Shown here piece by piece: positions 25,854 to 34,115 of a stretch of 64,000 nucleotides of DNA. Under the pieces are notes generated by a model. The model was not told the origin of the DNA, made no database searches, and saw only the letters and a program-made list of their open reading frames with translations. A program made the translations under genes and the position numbers. The first letter of the stretch is position 1; every line of letters starts with the position of its first letter. Origin of the DNA: an uncultured Rhodopila sp. (GTDB taxonomy: Bacteria > Pseudomonadota > Alphaproteobacteria > Acetobacterales > Acetobacteraceae); the NCBI GenBank assembly GCA_903932145.1, contig CAIZFE010000111.1, forward strand, positions 62,001-126,000, written 5' to 3'.

Positions 25854-26842
25854 TGGACAATAGATTTGATGTCGAACTGGTTTCAGTCACCAAGCGTTAT
25901 GGAGCAACGTTGGCGGTGGATGCGATTTCCTTGCGAATTCCGCGCGGCACCTATTGCTGCCTGCTGGGGCCTAGCGGGTGTGGCAAGACAACAACCCTTC
26001 GCATGATCGCGGGGCACGAGGCGGTCACCGATGGCGATATCCTGATCCACGGCGAGAACGTTTCCGACCTGCCCCCGATCAAGCGCGGCACCGCGATGAT
26101 GTTCCAAAGCTATGCGTTGTTCCCTCATATGTCGTGCCTCGACAATGTGGCATTCAGTCTGAAGATGCGTGGTGTCGCGAAGAAGGAGCGGCATTCCCGG
26201 GCGCGGGACTTTCTGGCACTGGTGCATATGGCGGATTATGCGGACCGCTTGCCGGCGCAGTTGTCGGGTGGGCAGCAGCAGCGCATCGCGCTGGCGCGGG
26301 CGCTGATCAACCGGCCCCGGGTTTTGCTGCTGGACGAACCATTATCCGCGCTGGACCCGTTCCTCCGCGTCAAGGTTCGGGAAGAACTCAAGCGCCTGCA
26401 ACGCGAGCTTAGCATCACGTTCATCCACGTCACCCACAGCCAGGATGAGGCGATGGCGCTGGCGGACCTGATGGTGGTGATGCAGGACGGGCACATCCGC
26501 CAGTCCGCTCCGCCACGCGAGGTGTTTGAACGTCCGGTCAGCCCGTTCATCGCCCGTTTTATCGGCAGTCACAATGTCCTGAGGGCGCCGCATGGTCAGA
26601 TCGCGGTACGCGCCGATCGTTGCCGATTGGGGGTGGCGAACGATGGGCCGCACGTCAACGGCCAGGTCATTGCGGTCGAATATCAGGGAGCCATGGTCCG
26701 GGTCGCGATGAAGACCGACGCCGGTGACGAAGTATCAGCGCTGGTTCCCGACCAGATGTTTTACCGTCAGCCTGCCGAACCAGGGGATCTGGCGACATTG
26801 GTGTGGTCGGAACAGGATACGCATGCGCTGATGCAGGTGTGA
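25850..26842 (+). CDS. ABC transporter ATP-binding protein (PotA-like)
   Basis: 330 residues. Walker A GPSGCGKTT, Q-loop FQSYALFPHM, signature LSGGQQQRIALARAL, Walker B VLLLDEPLSALD and the switch His in VTHSQDEAMALADL. A C-terminal TOBE-type domain (about residues 255-330) marks it as the regulatory-domain ATPases of the polyamine/iron/sulfate class. Last gene of the four-component importer, coupled by ATGA to the permease gene. Confidence 0.9.
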   Translation: MMDNRFDVELVSVTKRYGATLAVDAISLRIPRGTYCCLLGPSGCGKTTTLRMIAGHEAVTDGDILIHGENVSDLPPIKRGTAMMFQSYALFPHMSCLDNVAFSLKMRGVAKKERHSRARDFLALVHMADYADRLPAQLSGGQQQRIALARALINRPRVLLLDEPLSALDPFLRVKVREELKRLQRELSITFIHVTHSQDEAMALADLMVVMQDGHIRQSAPPREVFERPVSPFIARFIGSHNVLRAPHGQIAVRADRCRLGVANDGPHVNGQVIAVEYQGAMVRVAMKTDAGDEVSALVPDQMFYRQPAEPGDLATLVWSEQDTHALMQV

Positions 26843-26852
26843 TCCGGGCCGG

Positions 26853-27029
26853 TCACGGCACTGCTTGTTCGATGCCGCTCAGATCGATCCCGGATTCCAT
26901 ACCGGCGTTCGACAGCATCATACGACTAACGCGCTGATACACGCCGTCCGCGGCCGGGCTGGATGAGAACGCGGCTATAACCGCCAGGATCAAGGCCAGA
27001 TAGATGTGGTTACCGGTTGAGGTGCTCAT
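26853..27029 (-). CDS. Small single-pass or exported protein, 58 aa
   Basis: The ATG at 27029-27027 has an excellent SD (CAGGAGGGA, 8-nt gap). The product has one hydrophobic stretch (about residues 9-24, IYLALILAVIAAFSSS) followed by a 34-residue tail ending IDLSGIEQAVP. It could be a membrane-anchored small protein or a secreted peptide; Ala-Ala before Asp29 allows a signal-peptidase site. It is convergent with the importer ATPase and divergent from the GntR gene. I do not recognise a family. The SD and the amphipathic design make it more likely real than not. Confidence 0.55.
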   Translation of the reverse strand: MSTSTGNHIYLALILAVIAAFSSSPAADGVYQRVSRMMLSNAGMESGIDLSGIEQAVP

Positions 27030-27147
27030 AAGGTTGTCCCTCCTGACCCTGGATTTACCGGTACGGCCAGATTAGCGCTGTGAAGGGCTTCACAACAGCG
27101 ACGGTCTTGACTGATTAATCCTCGCACTCTATGGACAATCACCGACA

Positions 27148-27165
27148 AATTTGGAATTCCGAATT
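27148..27165. promoter_or_regulatory. 18-bp near-perfect palindrome before the GntR gene
   Basis: AATTTGGAATTCCGAATT: central GGAATTCC is perfectly symmetric and the arms match apart from one pair. It ends 2 bp before the possible GTG start and 35 bp before the alternative ATG of the regulator, so it is a candidate autoregulatory operator. Confidence 0.4.
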
Positions 27166-27167
27166 CC

Positions 27168-27851
27168 GTGCTGCAAGCGCTGCCCGCGACGCAAAGCCTG
27201 ATGGATCGTACCTACCAGCACATGCTGGAGGCGATTGCCGATGGCACGCTGCTGCCCGGTCAACGCATCCGCCAGGCTGAACTGGCGGACAGCCTGGGTG
27301 TGTCCCGGCAACCGGTCAGCCACGCGTTGCAGTTGCTGAAAAGCCAGGGACTGGTCGAGGAATTCGGGCGCAAAGGGCTGCGTGTGGTGCCGCTCGATCC
27401 GTTGCGGGTGTTGCAACTGTACCAGGTTCGTGGGGTCGTTGATGGGTTGGCGGCCCGCCTTGCCGCCCGGCAGGTGGCTGTCCGGGCCGTCAAAACCGCC
27501 GACATCGACGCCATGAAGCGTCAGCTCGCCGTCGGGGTGACATTCGACGCCGCCACCCCCATCCCGGTTCTGGTCCGAGCGGATACGGAGTTTCATCGGA
27601 CGTTGTACGCCCTGTCCGGCAATCCGGCGATCGAGGAAATGACCGCACCGCTGTGGCCCCACCTGATGCGCTCCATGGCGATGGTGCTGCGGCACCCTGA
27701 TTACGCCACTCGGGTCTGGCAGCAGGAACACGCCGCGATCTTGCGGTGCATTCTGGCCGGTGACCCGGTTGGCGCGGAAGACGCTGCCTGCGCCCATGCG
27801 GCCACAGCGTCTCGTCTGACCGCCGAACAACTGCAACCGCAAGCCGCATAA
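27168..27851 (+). CDS. GntR-family transcriptional regulator (FadR/FCD type)
   Basis: 227 residues from a GTG; an ATG at 27201 (MDRTYQHMLEAIADG) is an equally plausible start. N-terminal winged helix-turn-helix (GQRIRQAELADSLGVSRQPV, residues about 32-65) and a C-terminal helical FCD ligand domain (LYQVRGVVDGLAARLAA, then DTEFHRTLYALSGNPAIEEM with the metal/ligand His cluster). Such regulators usually repress neighbouring catabolic genes until an acid ligand binds. The dioxygenase gene follows 16 bp downstream and the importer operon lies upstream; these are the likely targets. Confidence 0.87.
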   Translation: MLQALPATQSLMDRTYQHMLEAIADGTLLPGQRIRQAELADSLGVSRQPVSHALQLLKSQGLVEEFGRKGLRVVPLDPLRVLQLYQVRGVVDGLAARLAARQVAVRAVKTADIDAMKRQLAVGVTFDAATPIPVLVRADTEFHRTLYALSGNPAIEEMTAPLWPHLMRSMAMVLRHPDYATRVWQQEHAAILRCILAGDPVGAEDAACAHAATASRLTAEQLQPQAA

Positions 27852-27867
27852 GGAAGGAAAACGATCC

Positions 27868-28668
27868 ATGCTGACCGAAGACCAGGTTCGACAGTTCCAC
27901 GAGGAAGGCTACTTGTTTCTGCCCGAAACGTTCTCCCCGGAAGAGGTGGCGATTCTGAAGTCGGAAGCCGAGGACATCTATCGCCAGGAACGCCCGGAAG
28001 TGTGGCGCGAGAAATCCGGCGCGCCGCGCACCGCATTCGCCGCGCATCTGTATAATGAAGCGCATGGCCTGCTCGCGCGGCATCCTCGCATGATCAAGCC
28101 CGTCGAGCAGTTGTTCGGCGAGCAGGTTTACATGCATCAATACAAAATCAACGCTAAAGCGTCCTTCACCGGCGACGTCTGGCAATGGCACCAGGATTAC
28201 GGCACCTGGGCGCGCGACGACGGAATGCCGGAGCCTCGGGCGATGAACATCGCGGTGTTTTTGGACGAGGTGATGCCGATCAACGGGCCGCTGATGCTGG
28301 TGCCGCGCAGCCATACACGCGGGGTGCTGGATGCCGCGCATGACACCAGCACGACATCCTATCCGCTGTGGACGCTGGACGAGAAGACGGTGACTGAGAT
28401 CGTCGAGGCCGGCGGCATCGTCGCGCCAACCGGCAAGCCAGGCGGGCTGCTGCTGTTCCACGGCAATCTCGTGCATGGGTCTGCCGGCAACATCACGCCG
28501 TATCCGCGCAAGATCGTCTATCTGACGCTGAATGCGGTCTCCAACTACATCCGTAAGCCGACCCGCGCCGAGTGGATCGCCCACACAGACTTTTCGCCCA
28601 TTATCCCGACTGACGAAGGCGCGCTGGTTCGGTATGCCCGCAGTTTGCAGCAGCAGGCGGCAGAGTAG
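27868..28668 (+). CDS. Phytanoyl-CoA/ectoine-hydroxylase-type dioxygenase
   Basis: 266 residues, Fe(II)/2-oxoglutarate dioxygenase of the PhyH family. The facial triad is visible: His and Asp in WQWHQDYGTWARDDGMPEP and a distal His in LLLFHGNLVHGSAGNI. RAMNIAVFLDEVMPINGPLM followed by LVPRSH closely resembles ectoine hydroxylase, but no ectoine genes are near. AAGGAAGGAAAACGATCC before the ATG is a strong SD. Lying directly behind a GntR gene, it probably hydroxylates a substrate related to what the neighbouring importer brings in. Confidence 0.85.
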   Translation: MLTEDQVRQFHEEGYLFLPETFSPEEVAILKSEAEDIYRQERPEVWREKSGAPRTAFAAHLYNEAHGLLARHPRMIKPVEQLFGEQVYMHQYKINAKASFTGDVWQWHQDYGTWARDDGMPEPRAMNIAVFLDEVMPINGPLMLVPRSHTRGVLDAAHDTSTTSYPLWTLDEKTVTEIVEAGGIVAPTGKPGGLLLFHGNLVHGSAGNITPYPRKIVYLTLNAVSNYIRKPTRAEWIAHTDFSPIIPTDEGALVRYARSLQQQAAE

Positions 28669-28753
28669 ACTATCTTGTGGCCCCACCATTTTGAGGTAAA
28701 GAAATCCATAGCGTTGGCTGGTCATCAGCCTCGGAATGGATTCGGGAGGCAAC

Positions 28754-29959
28754 ATGCGGCGGCGTCATATGATCGCCGGGGCCGGCGCGGCTTTGGTCGC
28801 GTCGCCCTCGGTTGCCGGGGAAAGCACACGTATTCCGGGCGGCTTGCCGGATGGTACAAGAGCGATTGCTCGGTTTGTGAATTTGCCGGGCAAGCCGCGG
28901 ATGCTGCGGCTGACCGACCGGCCGCCGAACTATGCCTCTCCGGTCAACGTTTTCTCCGATGTGGTGACACCGAACGACCGGTTTTTTGTGCGGTATCATC
29001 TCGATTCTGTGCCGGCGGCGGCGGACATGGAGAACTGGTCGTTGTCCATCGGCGGCGACGCCGTGCAACGGCCGGTCACGCTGAAGCTGAGCGATCTGTT
29101 GGATTTGCCCGCAGCCCAGGTGCTGTCGGTATGCCAATGCGCCGGGAACCGGCGCGGACTCGTGGAGCCTCATGTTCCTGGTGTCGAATGGACGGATGGC
29201 GCGATGGGCTGCGCGGTTTGGCGTGGTCCGGCGTTGCGTGACGTGCTGAAGGCGGCGGGTGTCAAGCCGGAGGCGCTGGAAGTCTGGTTGGGTGGCGCGG
29301 ATAAGCCGCTGATGGAGGGGACTCCGGCATTTCGGAAGAGCCTGCCGATGGAAAAGGCTCTGGACGGTGACACGATCGTGGCGCTGTCGATGAACAATGC
29401 GCCGTTGCCGTTGCTGAACGGGTATCCCGCGAGGTTGATCGTTCCGGGGTGGACCGGGACGTATTGGATGAAACATCTGACGAGTATTGAGGTCAGCACG
29501 CAGCCATTGAAGAATTTTTGGATGCAGACGGCGTATCGGGTGCCGGCCGGTTTGTTTCCGGTGGACAAGCCATTTGTTTCTCAGGCGACCGAGACGACGG
29601 TTCCGATTACGGAGCTGGTGGTAAACTCGGTGATCGCGGCACCGCTGGACGGGGAGGAGGTCGAGCGGTCGGGTTTCACGATCTCGGGCGTCGCCTGGGA
29701 TCGCGGGGCCGGGATCACCCGGGTGGAGGTCTCGTTGGACGGCGGACGCAACTGGCTGGGCGCGCTGCTGGAGGGGCCGCTGGGGCAGTATGCGTATCGG
29801 CGGTTCAGCTTCCAGACCGGATCAATGCGCCCCGGGTCGTATCGGTTGATGTGCCGGGCGGTTAGTCAGTCGGGGGAGAAGCAGGCGGAGCGGATGAAGG
29901 TTAATCCGGGCGGATACCACAACAACGTGCCGGGTGCGGTGACGGTGGTGGTGTCATGA
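28754..29959 (+). CDS. sorA: Sulfite dehydrogenase molybdopterin subunit (SorA-like)
   Basis: 401 residues from an ATG with SD GGGAGGCAAC. The N-terminus MRRRHMIAGAGAALVASPSV is a Tat-type signal, so it acts in the periplasm. The Mo-cofactor domain has the conserved Cys in VLSVCQCAGNRRGLVEP, then VEWTDGAMGCAVWRGPALRD and the IVPGWTGTYWMKHLTSIEV segment of the sulfite-oxidase family; residues about 290-401 form the Ig-like dimerisation domain. It overlaps (ATGA) a c-type cytochrome gene, the SorAB arrangement that oxidises sulfite to sulfate. Other sulfite-oxidase-fold substrates remain possible. Confidence 0.82.
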   Translation: MRRRHMIAGAGAALVASPSVAGESTRIPGGLPDGTRAIARFVNLPGKPRMLRLTDRPPNYASPVNVFSDVVTPNDRFFVRYHLDSVPAAADMENWSLSIGGDAVQRPVTLKLSDLLDLPAAQVLSVCQCAGNRRGLVEPHVPGVEWTDGAMGCAVWRGPALRDVLKAAGVKPEALEVWLGGADKPLMEGTPAFRKSLPMEKALDGDTIVALSMNNAPLPLLNGYPARLIVPGWTGTYWMKHLTSIEVSTQPLKNFWMQTAYRVPAGLFPVDKPFVSQATETTVPITELVVNSVIAAPLDGEEVERSGFTISGVAWDRGAGITRVEVSLDGGRNWLGALLEGPLGQYAYRRFSFQTGSMRPGSYRLMCRAVSQSGEKQAERMKVNPGGYHNNVPGAVTVVVS

Positions 29960-30249
29960 GGTGGATGTTGGTGGCGGCGGCGCTGGTGGGGTCGATGGGC
30001 GGCGTCGCGCTGGCCGATGAGCCGGCGGCACTGGTTTCGGGGGCCGGAGCGGATGTGACGGGCGCGAACTGCAATGCCTGCCACACCTCTGATTACATCG
30101 TTATGAACAGTGTTTTCCTGACCGGCGCTCAGTGGACGGCCGAGGTGACGAAGATGCGAAAGGCATTCGGCGCCCCGATCGATGATGCGACGGCATCGGA
30201 GATCGCTGCGTATCTGGCGGCCCATTACGCGGTGGCGGCGCAGCCTTAG
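29956..30249 (+). CDS. sorB: Cytochrome c subunit of sulfite dehydrogenase (SorB-like)
   Basis: 97 residues: a signal peptide (about 1-20, cleaved near VALADEP) and a small c-type haem domain with CNACH (haem attachment) and a likely axial Met in KMRKAF or the YIVMNS segment. The ATGA overlap with the molybdenum subunit gene implies a stoichiometric complex that passes electrons to the respiratory chain. The size matches SorB-type subunits. Confidence 0.8.
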   Translation: MRWMLVAAALVGSMGGVALADEPAALVSGAGADVTGANCNACHTSDYIVMNSVFLTGAQWTAEVTKMRKAFGAPIDDATASEIAAYLAAHYAVAAQP

Positions 30250-30293
30250 GCGACGCCCAAGATAAACCGGCCAGGTCGACACGATTAGCCCGT

Positions 30294-30394
30294 CGTCATG
30301 GCCCGGCTGGTCGGTACAGGCGTCAATATAATGGGCGACAGAGAAACATTTTTTCCGGAGGCGGTTTTTCACTTACCGTCCCGAGCCATGACGG
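30294..30394. repeat. Dispersed palindromic repeat, diverged copy
   Basis: Starts CGTCATGGCCCGGCTGGTCGG and ends CGTCCCGAGCCATGACGG; the middle differs from other copies. It lies just after the cytochrome gene, as the other copies lie after genes. Confidence 0.5.
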
Positions 30395-30508
30395 TGTGCC
30401 TGGACTTGTTTGTTTGTGGGGCACGCCAACGCCGCAACAAAGCGCACCCTTTGTGGCCTGCCAGGCCCATCAAAAAAGCGATCATCCTGTGGGGCATGCA
30501 CGCGAGTG

Positions 30509-30537
30509 TTGACATAAAATAACTTAGGTGTTAGTTT
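30509..30537 (+). promoter_or_regulatory. Sigma70-like promoter, possibly giving a leaderless mRNA
   Basis: TTGACA, 17 bp, TAGTTT. The expected transcription start (about 7 nt after the -10) coincides with the ATG at 30544, and no SD precedes that ATG. Confidence 0.4.
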
Positions 30538-30543
30538 AACGCC

Positions 30544-31341
30544 ATGGAGCATATGGCGCCAACCATGACCCGGCCTGCCACGTCCGATCCCGCACAGGAT
30601 CTGGCCGGTCGCACCATACCGGAACGCCTCGCTGCCCTGCTGCATGTGGTCCGCGTTCTGCTCGGGCATGGCCGCCGCCTTACAGAGACCGTCCCGGAGC
30701 GCGCCGCCAGCGTGGAATTTGCCACCCTTGCCGGCGTTTGGGGCACCTACAGCCTTCCCACCATTCTCGCCCGGTTACAGCGCGGCATCCTGCGTGCGAT
30801 GGCGTTGGAGCGTTATCTGCTGGCGCGCGTCGCAAAAGGCCGTGAGATCAAATTCGTGTATCCGCGCGAGCGCACGCCGGCTAGACCGCCAGCAGAACCG
30901 CCAAAGGGGGAGACAAAGGCGGCGGCGGCCGAACCGCCAGAGGATGGCCCCAAGCCCAGGCGCCCCGCCTTCGATCCGGACGATCTCCGCATCCCCGGGC
31001 CCGAGGAACTCGACGCCGAAGTGCGCCGCCGGCCGTTTGGGCGCACCATCCTCGCGATATGCATGGACCTCGCGGTGATCCCGAGTTTCTGCGCCGGCAC
31101 ATTCTGGAACCAGATCTCCGACACGCTCATGAACTACGGCGGCAGCTTCATGACGCTGTTTAAAATACGAGAATACCGCGAAACATCGTTTCAGAAAGAG
31201 CGGGACAAGAAGCCGCACACCTGGGGCTTTGCCTGGAGGCATCCGCCACCGGATATAGTCCGCCAGGTCCTGGGATACATGATCGGCGAGCCGCCAACGC
31301 CGGACCCGTTCGATCCCCTGCTGGCCACCGCTCCTCCCTGA
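30544..31341 (+). CDS. Conserved hypothetical protein
   Basis: 265 residues, no signal peptide. An N-terminal helical region (about 25-105) includes LLHVVRVLLGHGRRLTETVP and YSLPTILARLQRGILRAMAL; a charged Pro/Lys/Glu linker (about 108-150) follows, and the C-terminal part has RPFGRTILAICMDLAVIPSF with nearby Cys and ends with a short KPHTWGFAWRHPPPDIVRQV motif. I know no function. A consensus -35/-10 pair ends right at the ATG, so the message may be leaderless. A 9-bp inverted repeat (TTCCCGGGC, 31350-31358 with 31397-31405) lies downstream. Confidence 0.7.
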   Translation: MEHMAPTMTRPATSDPAQDLAGRTIPERLAALLHVVRVLLGHGRRLTETVPERAASVEFATLAGVWGTYSLPTILARLQRGILRAMALERYLLARVAKGREIKFVYPRERTPARPPAEPPKGETKAAAAEPPEDGPKPRRPAFDPDDLRIPGPEELDAEVRRRPFGRTILAICMDLAVIPSFCAGTFWNQISDTLMNYGGSFMTLFKIREYRETSFQKERDKKPHTWGFAWRHPPPDIVRQVLGYMIGEPPTPDPFDPLLATAPP

Positions 31342-31532
31342 ATCTCATCTTCCCGGGCCCGCGTCGCACCCTCTGAGTCCGGGGGCGCAGGCGCGCGCCC
31401 GGGAATCATCGGGATCGGGCGCTACCGCGTTGATGGGCAGTCCGTTTCTATATTCGAAATTTTTCATCCCAAGGTCTCGGCGGCATCCGACAAATGCAGC
31501 CCCTCTCAGGTCAGCCTCTCGCTGACGCTGTA

Positions 31533-32531
31533 TCAGCCCTCCGTCACCCGCCGCGCCGCCGCCCCCGCCAGCCGCTGCACAGCCTCCACCACCGCCTCGG
31601 GGCTGGCCTTGTTCTGGCCGGCGATATCCAGGGCGCTGCCGTGGGCGACCGAGGAGAACAGGATCGGCGTGCCGATCGTCATGCCGGCGGTGCGGTTGGT
31701 GGCCAGCAGTTTGGCAGCGAGGTGGCCCTGGTCGTGGTACATTACGATGAATGCATCATATCCCGGCTTATGGAACATCGTGTCGGCGCCGAACGGACCC
31801 TCCACATTGATGCCGGCCTGTCGGGCGGCGGCAACGGCGGGCTCGATCGTGGTGGCTTCCTCGTCGCCGAATAGGCCGTGTTCGCTGGCGTGCGGGTTCA
31901 GGCCGCTCAGGGCAATGCGAGGCGCCGCGATGCCCAGGCCGCGCAGGGTCTGGTCGGTACTCTCCATGACCCGAATCAGACGATCATGCGTGATCAGGTC
32001 GATGGCGCGTTTCAGGCCGACATGCAGGGTGGTGTGGACGATGCGGGTGCTGTCGAAGCACAACATGAGAAACGCGTCCTCGACCGGCGTGCCGGTGCAG
32101 CGGGCGACAAATGACGGATAACCATCGAACGGAATGCCGGCCTTGTGGATCGCCAGCTCGGTTTGCGGGCAGGCAACGACAGCGCCCACCAGACCGTCCA
32201 TGGCGCCCTGGATGGCGTAGGCCGCCGCATCGACGGCGGCCTGGCCGTGATGGGCGGCGATTTCTCCGGGTTGCAGCGGTTGGTCGGTGAACTGGCGCAG
32301 GTCGATGATCTCGACGCCGTCGGTGCTGCCGGCTGCGGCGAAGCTGGCGATGTTGGTCACCTCCGCTTCGATGCCGCAGGCGGCGGCGTGCCAGTCCAGT
32401 GCGAGGCGATCGCCCACCAGGACGGGCCGGCACACTGCGCGCACGCGGGGATCGAGCACCGCCTTCAGCGCGATCTCGGGGCCGATGCCGGCCTGGTCAC
32501 CCAGGGCTAATGCGAGGGCGGGTAAGGGCAT
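31533..32531 (-). CDS. PdxA-family NAD-dependent dehydrogenase
   Basis: 332 residues of the 4-hydroxythreonine-4-phosphate dehydrogenase family: LALALGDQAGIGPEIALKAV, metal-binding His in the HTTLHVGLKRA block, SGLNPHASEHGLFGDEE and FIVMYHDQGHLAAKL. Classic PdxA acts in vitamin B6 synthesis, but sequences starting with such short N-termini and lacking linkage to pdxJ or ksgA often serve in catabolism (D-threonate/4-phosphoerythronate or phthalate-type diol acids). The gene stands alone, divergent from the dienelactone hydrolase gene. Confidence 0.82.
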   Translation of the reverse strand: MPLPALALALGDQAGIGPEIALKAVLDPRVRAVCRPVLVGDRLALDWHAAACGIEAEVTNIASFAAAGSTDGVEIIDLRQFTDQPLQPGEIAAHHGQAAVDAAAYAIQGAMDGLVGAVVACPQTELAIHKAGIPFDGYPSFVARCTGTPVEDAFLMLCFDSTRIVHTTLHVGLKRAIDLITHDRLIRVMESTDQTLRGLGIAAPRIALSGLNPHASEHGLFGDEEATTIEPAVAAARQAGINVEGPFGADTMFHKPGYDAFIVMYHDQGHLAAKLLATNRTAGMTIGTPILFSSVAHGSALDIAGQNKASPEAVVEAVQRLAGAAARRVTEG

Positions 32532-32677
32532 GGTCGTGTCTCCCGAATTTTCATCTGTCCTTTACCGAACCGGCCGGCAAAGCAAGCCCCCGGGCGTTCG
32601 GGCGCAAGACATGGCCAGTAGGAGCAACCGTCAAAGTTTGGTTTACTGAGCGTTGAACAAACCCGGGAGGCAGAACC

Positions 32678-33568
32678 ATGGAACGGAAGAAAGCGTCGGA
32701 TTTCCCGCAGGAGCTTCTGAACTTGTTTGACGGTTATGTGCATGGCGGGATCAGCCGCCGGCAATTTCTGGATGGAGCGCAACGATTCGCCGCCGGTGGA
32801 GTTACCGCGAACGCGCTTTTGCAAATGCTCAAGCCGAACTACGCGCTGGCCCGGCAGGTTGCGCCGGACGACCCACGGATCAAGGCCGAGTCCGTCACCG
32901 TCCAATCGCCGCTCGGCAACGGCAGCATCAAGGGCACTCTCGTGCGACCGGCCAATGCCACGAAATTGCCTGCCGTTCTGGTCATCCACGAAAATCGCGG
33001 CCTCAATCCGTACATTGAGGATGTGGCGCGACGCCTGGCGGTCGCCAATTTCATCGCCTTCGCCCCGGATGGGTTGACCTCGGTGGGCGGCTATCCGGGA
33101 GACGACGAGAAGGGACTGGCGCTGTTCGGAAAAATCGATCGCGCCAAGATGGCGGAAGATTTCCTCGCCGCGGCGAATTGGCTGAAATCGCGTCCCGACA
33201 GCACCGGCAAGCTTGGCGCGGTCGGTTTCTGCTTTGGTGGCGGCATTGTTAATCTGCTGGCGGTGCGGATGGGGCCGGCTCTTGATGCCGGGGTACCCTT
33301 CTACGGCGTCCAACCGGGCGATACCGAGGCCGCCCGCATCCAAACGCCGATCAATGCGCAATATGCCGCGCTCGACTCGCGGATTACCGACGGGTGGCCT
33401 ACGTTCGATGCTGCCCTGACCCGGGCAGGGGTGCCACACGAAGGCCATATCTACCCGGGCGCCAACCACGGCTTTCATAACGACACGACGCCGCGGTATG
33501 ACGAAGCCGCGGCGAAAGAAGCCTGGGCGCGGACGTTAAAGTGGTTCGACACATATTTGACGGTGTGA
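32678..33568 (+). CDS. Dienelactone hydrolase family protein
   Basis: 296 residues. An N-terminal RRQFLDGAQRFAAGG segment (residues about 26-40) resembles a Tat signal. The alpha/beta-hydrolase core has the nucleophile elbow GAVGFCFGGGIVNLL with Cys in place of Ser, typical of dienelactone hydrolases; a His in YPGANHGFHNDTTPRYDEAA completes the triad, with an acid in between. Substrate unknown. SD GGGAGGCAGAACC precedes the ATG. Secretion would distinguish it from the soluble catabolic enzymes. Confidence 0.85.
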   Translation: MERKKASDFPQELLNLFDGYVHGGISRRQFLDGAQRFAAGGVTANALLQMLKPNYALARQVAPDDPRIKAESVTVQSPLGNGSIKGTLVRPANATKLPAVLVIHENRGLNPYIEDVARRLAVANFIAFAPDGLTSVGGYPGDDEKGLALFGKIDRAKMAEDFLAAANWLKSRPDSTGKLGAVGFCFGGGIVNLLAVRMGPALDAGVPFYGVQPGDTEAARIQTPINAQYAALDSRITDGWPTFDAALTRAGVPHEGHIYPGANHGFHNDTTPRYDEAAAKEAWARTLKWFDTYLTV

Positions 33569-33595
33569 ACCGGTTCCTCAGGAACCCGGCAGTGC

Positions 33596-34096
33596 TTACG
33601 CCGGATGCTTGTGGATCGGATCGACCCAGTAAACCGACTCCGGCTTCTCCACCGCCTCGATATCCAGGTTCACCACGACGGCTTCGTTGTCGCTGCGGAC
33701 CAGCACGCATTCCAGCGTCTCGTCGGTGGAGGCGTTGATTTCCTGATGCGGCACGTAGGGAGGTACGAAGATGAAATCGCCGGCCTCGGCTTCGGCAACG
33801 TATTCCAGCTTCTCGCCCCAACGCATCCGAGCCTTGCCGCGCACGATGTAGATCACGCTTTCCAGGGCACCGTGGTGATGCGCGCCGGTCTTGGCGTTGG
33901 CATGGATGTTCACCGTGCCGGCCCAGATCTTCTGGGCACCGACGCGGGCGAGATTGATCGCCGCCGCCCGGTTCATGCCGGGCGTCTGCGCCGTGTTGGT
34001 GTCAAGTTGATCGCCCTTGATCACCCGCACCCCGGTAAACTTCCAGTCCACCGGCTCGTGATGATGATCGTGGCCATGCTCGTGATCGTGGCTCAT
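33596..34096 (-). CDS. Cupin-domain protein with His-rich N-terminus
   Basis: 166 residues from an ATG with SD AGGAGGACGCATTCC. The first 14 residues (MSHDHEHGHDHHHE) are a metal-binding His tract. The single cupin barrel has motif 1 GAHHHGALESVIYIVRGKAR with three His and motif 2 GDFIFVPPYVPHQE. Together they suggest a metal-bound small-molecule binding or isomerase/dioxygenase role; function not determined. It lies 19 bp upstream of the accC start only in position (same strand, after accC), so it may be the distal gene of the accBC transcript. Confidence 0.8.
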   Translation of the reverse strand: MSHDHEHGHDHHHEPVDWKFTGVRVIKGDQLDTNTAQTPGMNRAAAINLARVGAQKIWAGTVNIHANAKTGAHHHGALESVIYIVRGKARMRWGEKLEYVAEAEAGDFIFVPPYVPHQEINASTDETLECVLVRSDNEAVVVNLDIEAVEKPESVYWVDPIHKHPA

Positions 34097-34115
34097 GGAA
34101 TGCGTCCTCCTGGTC

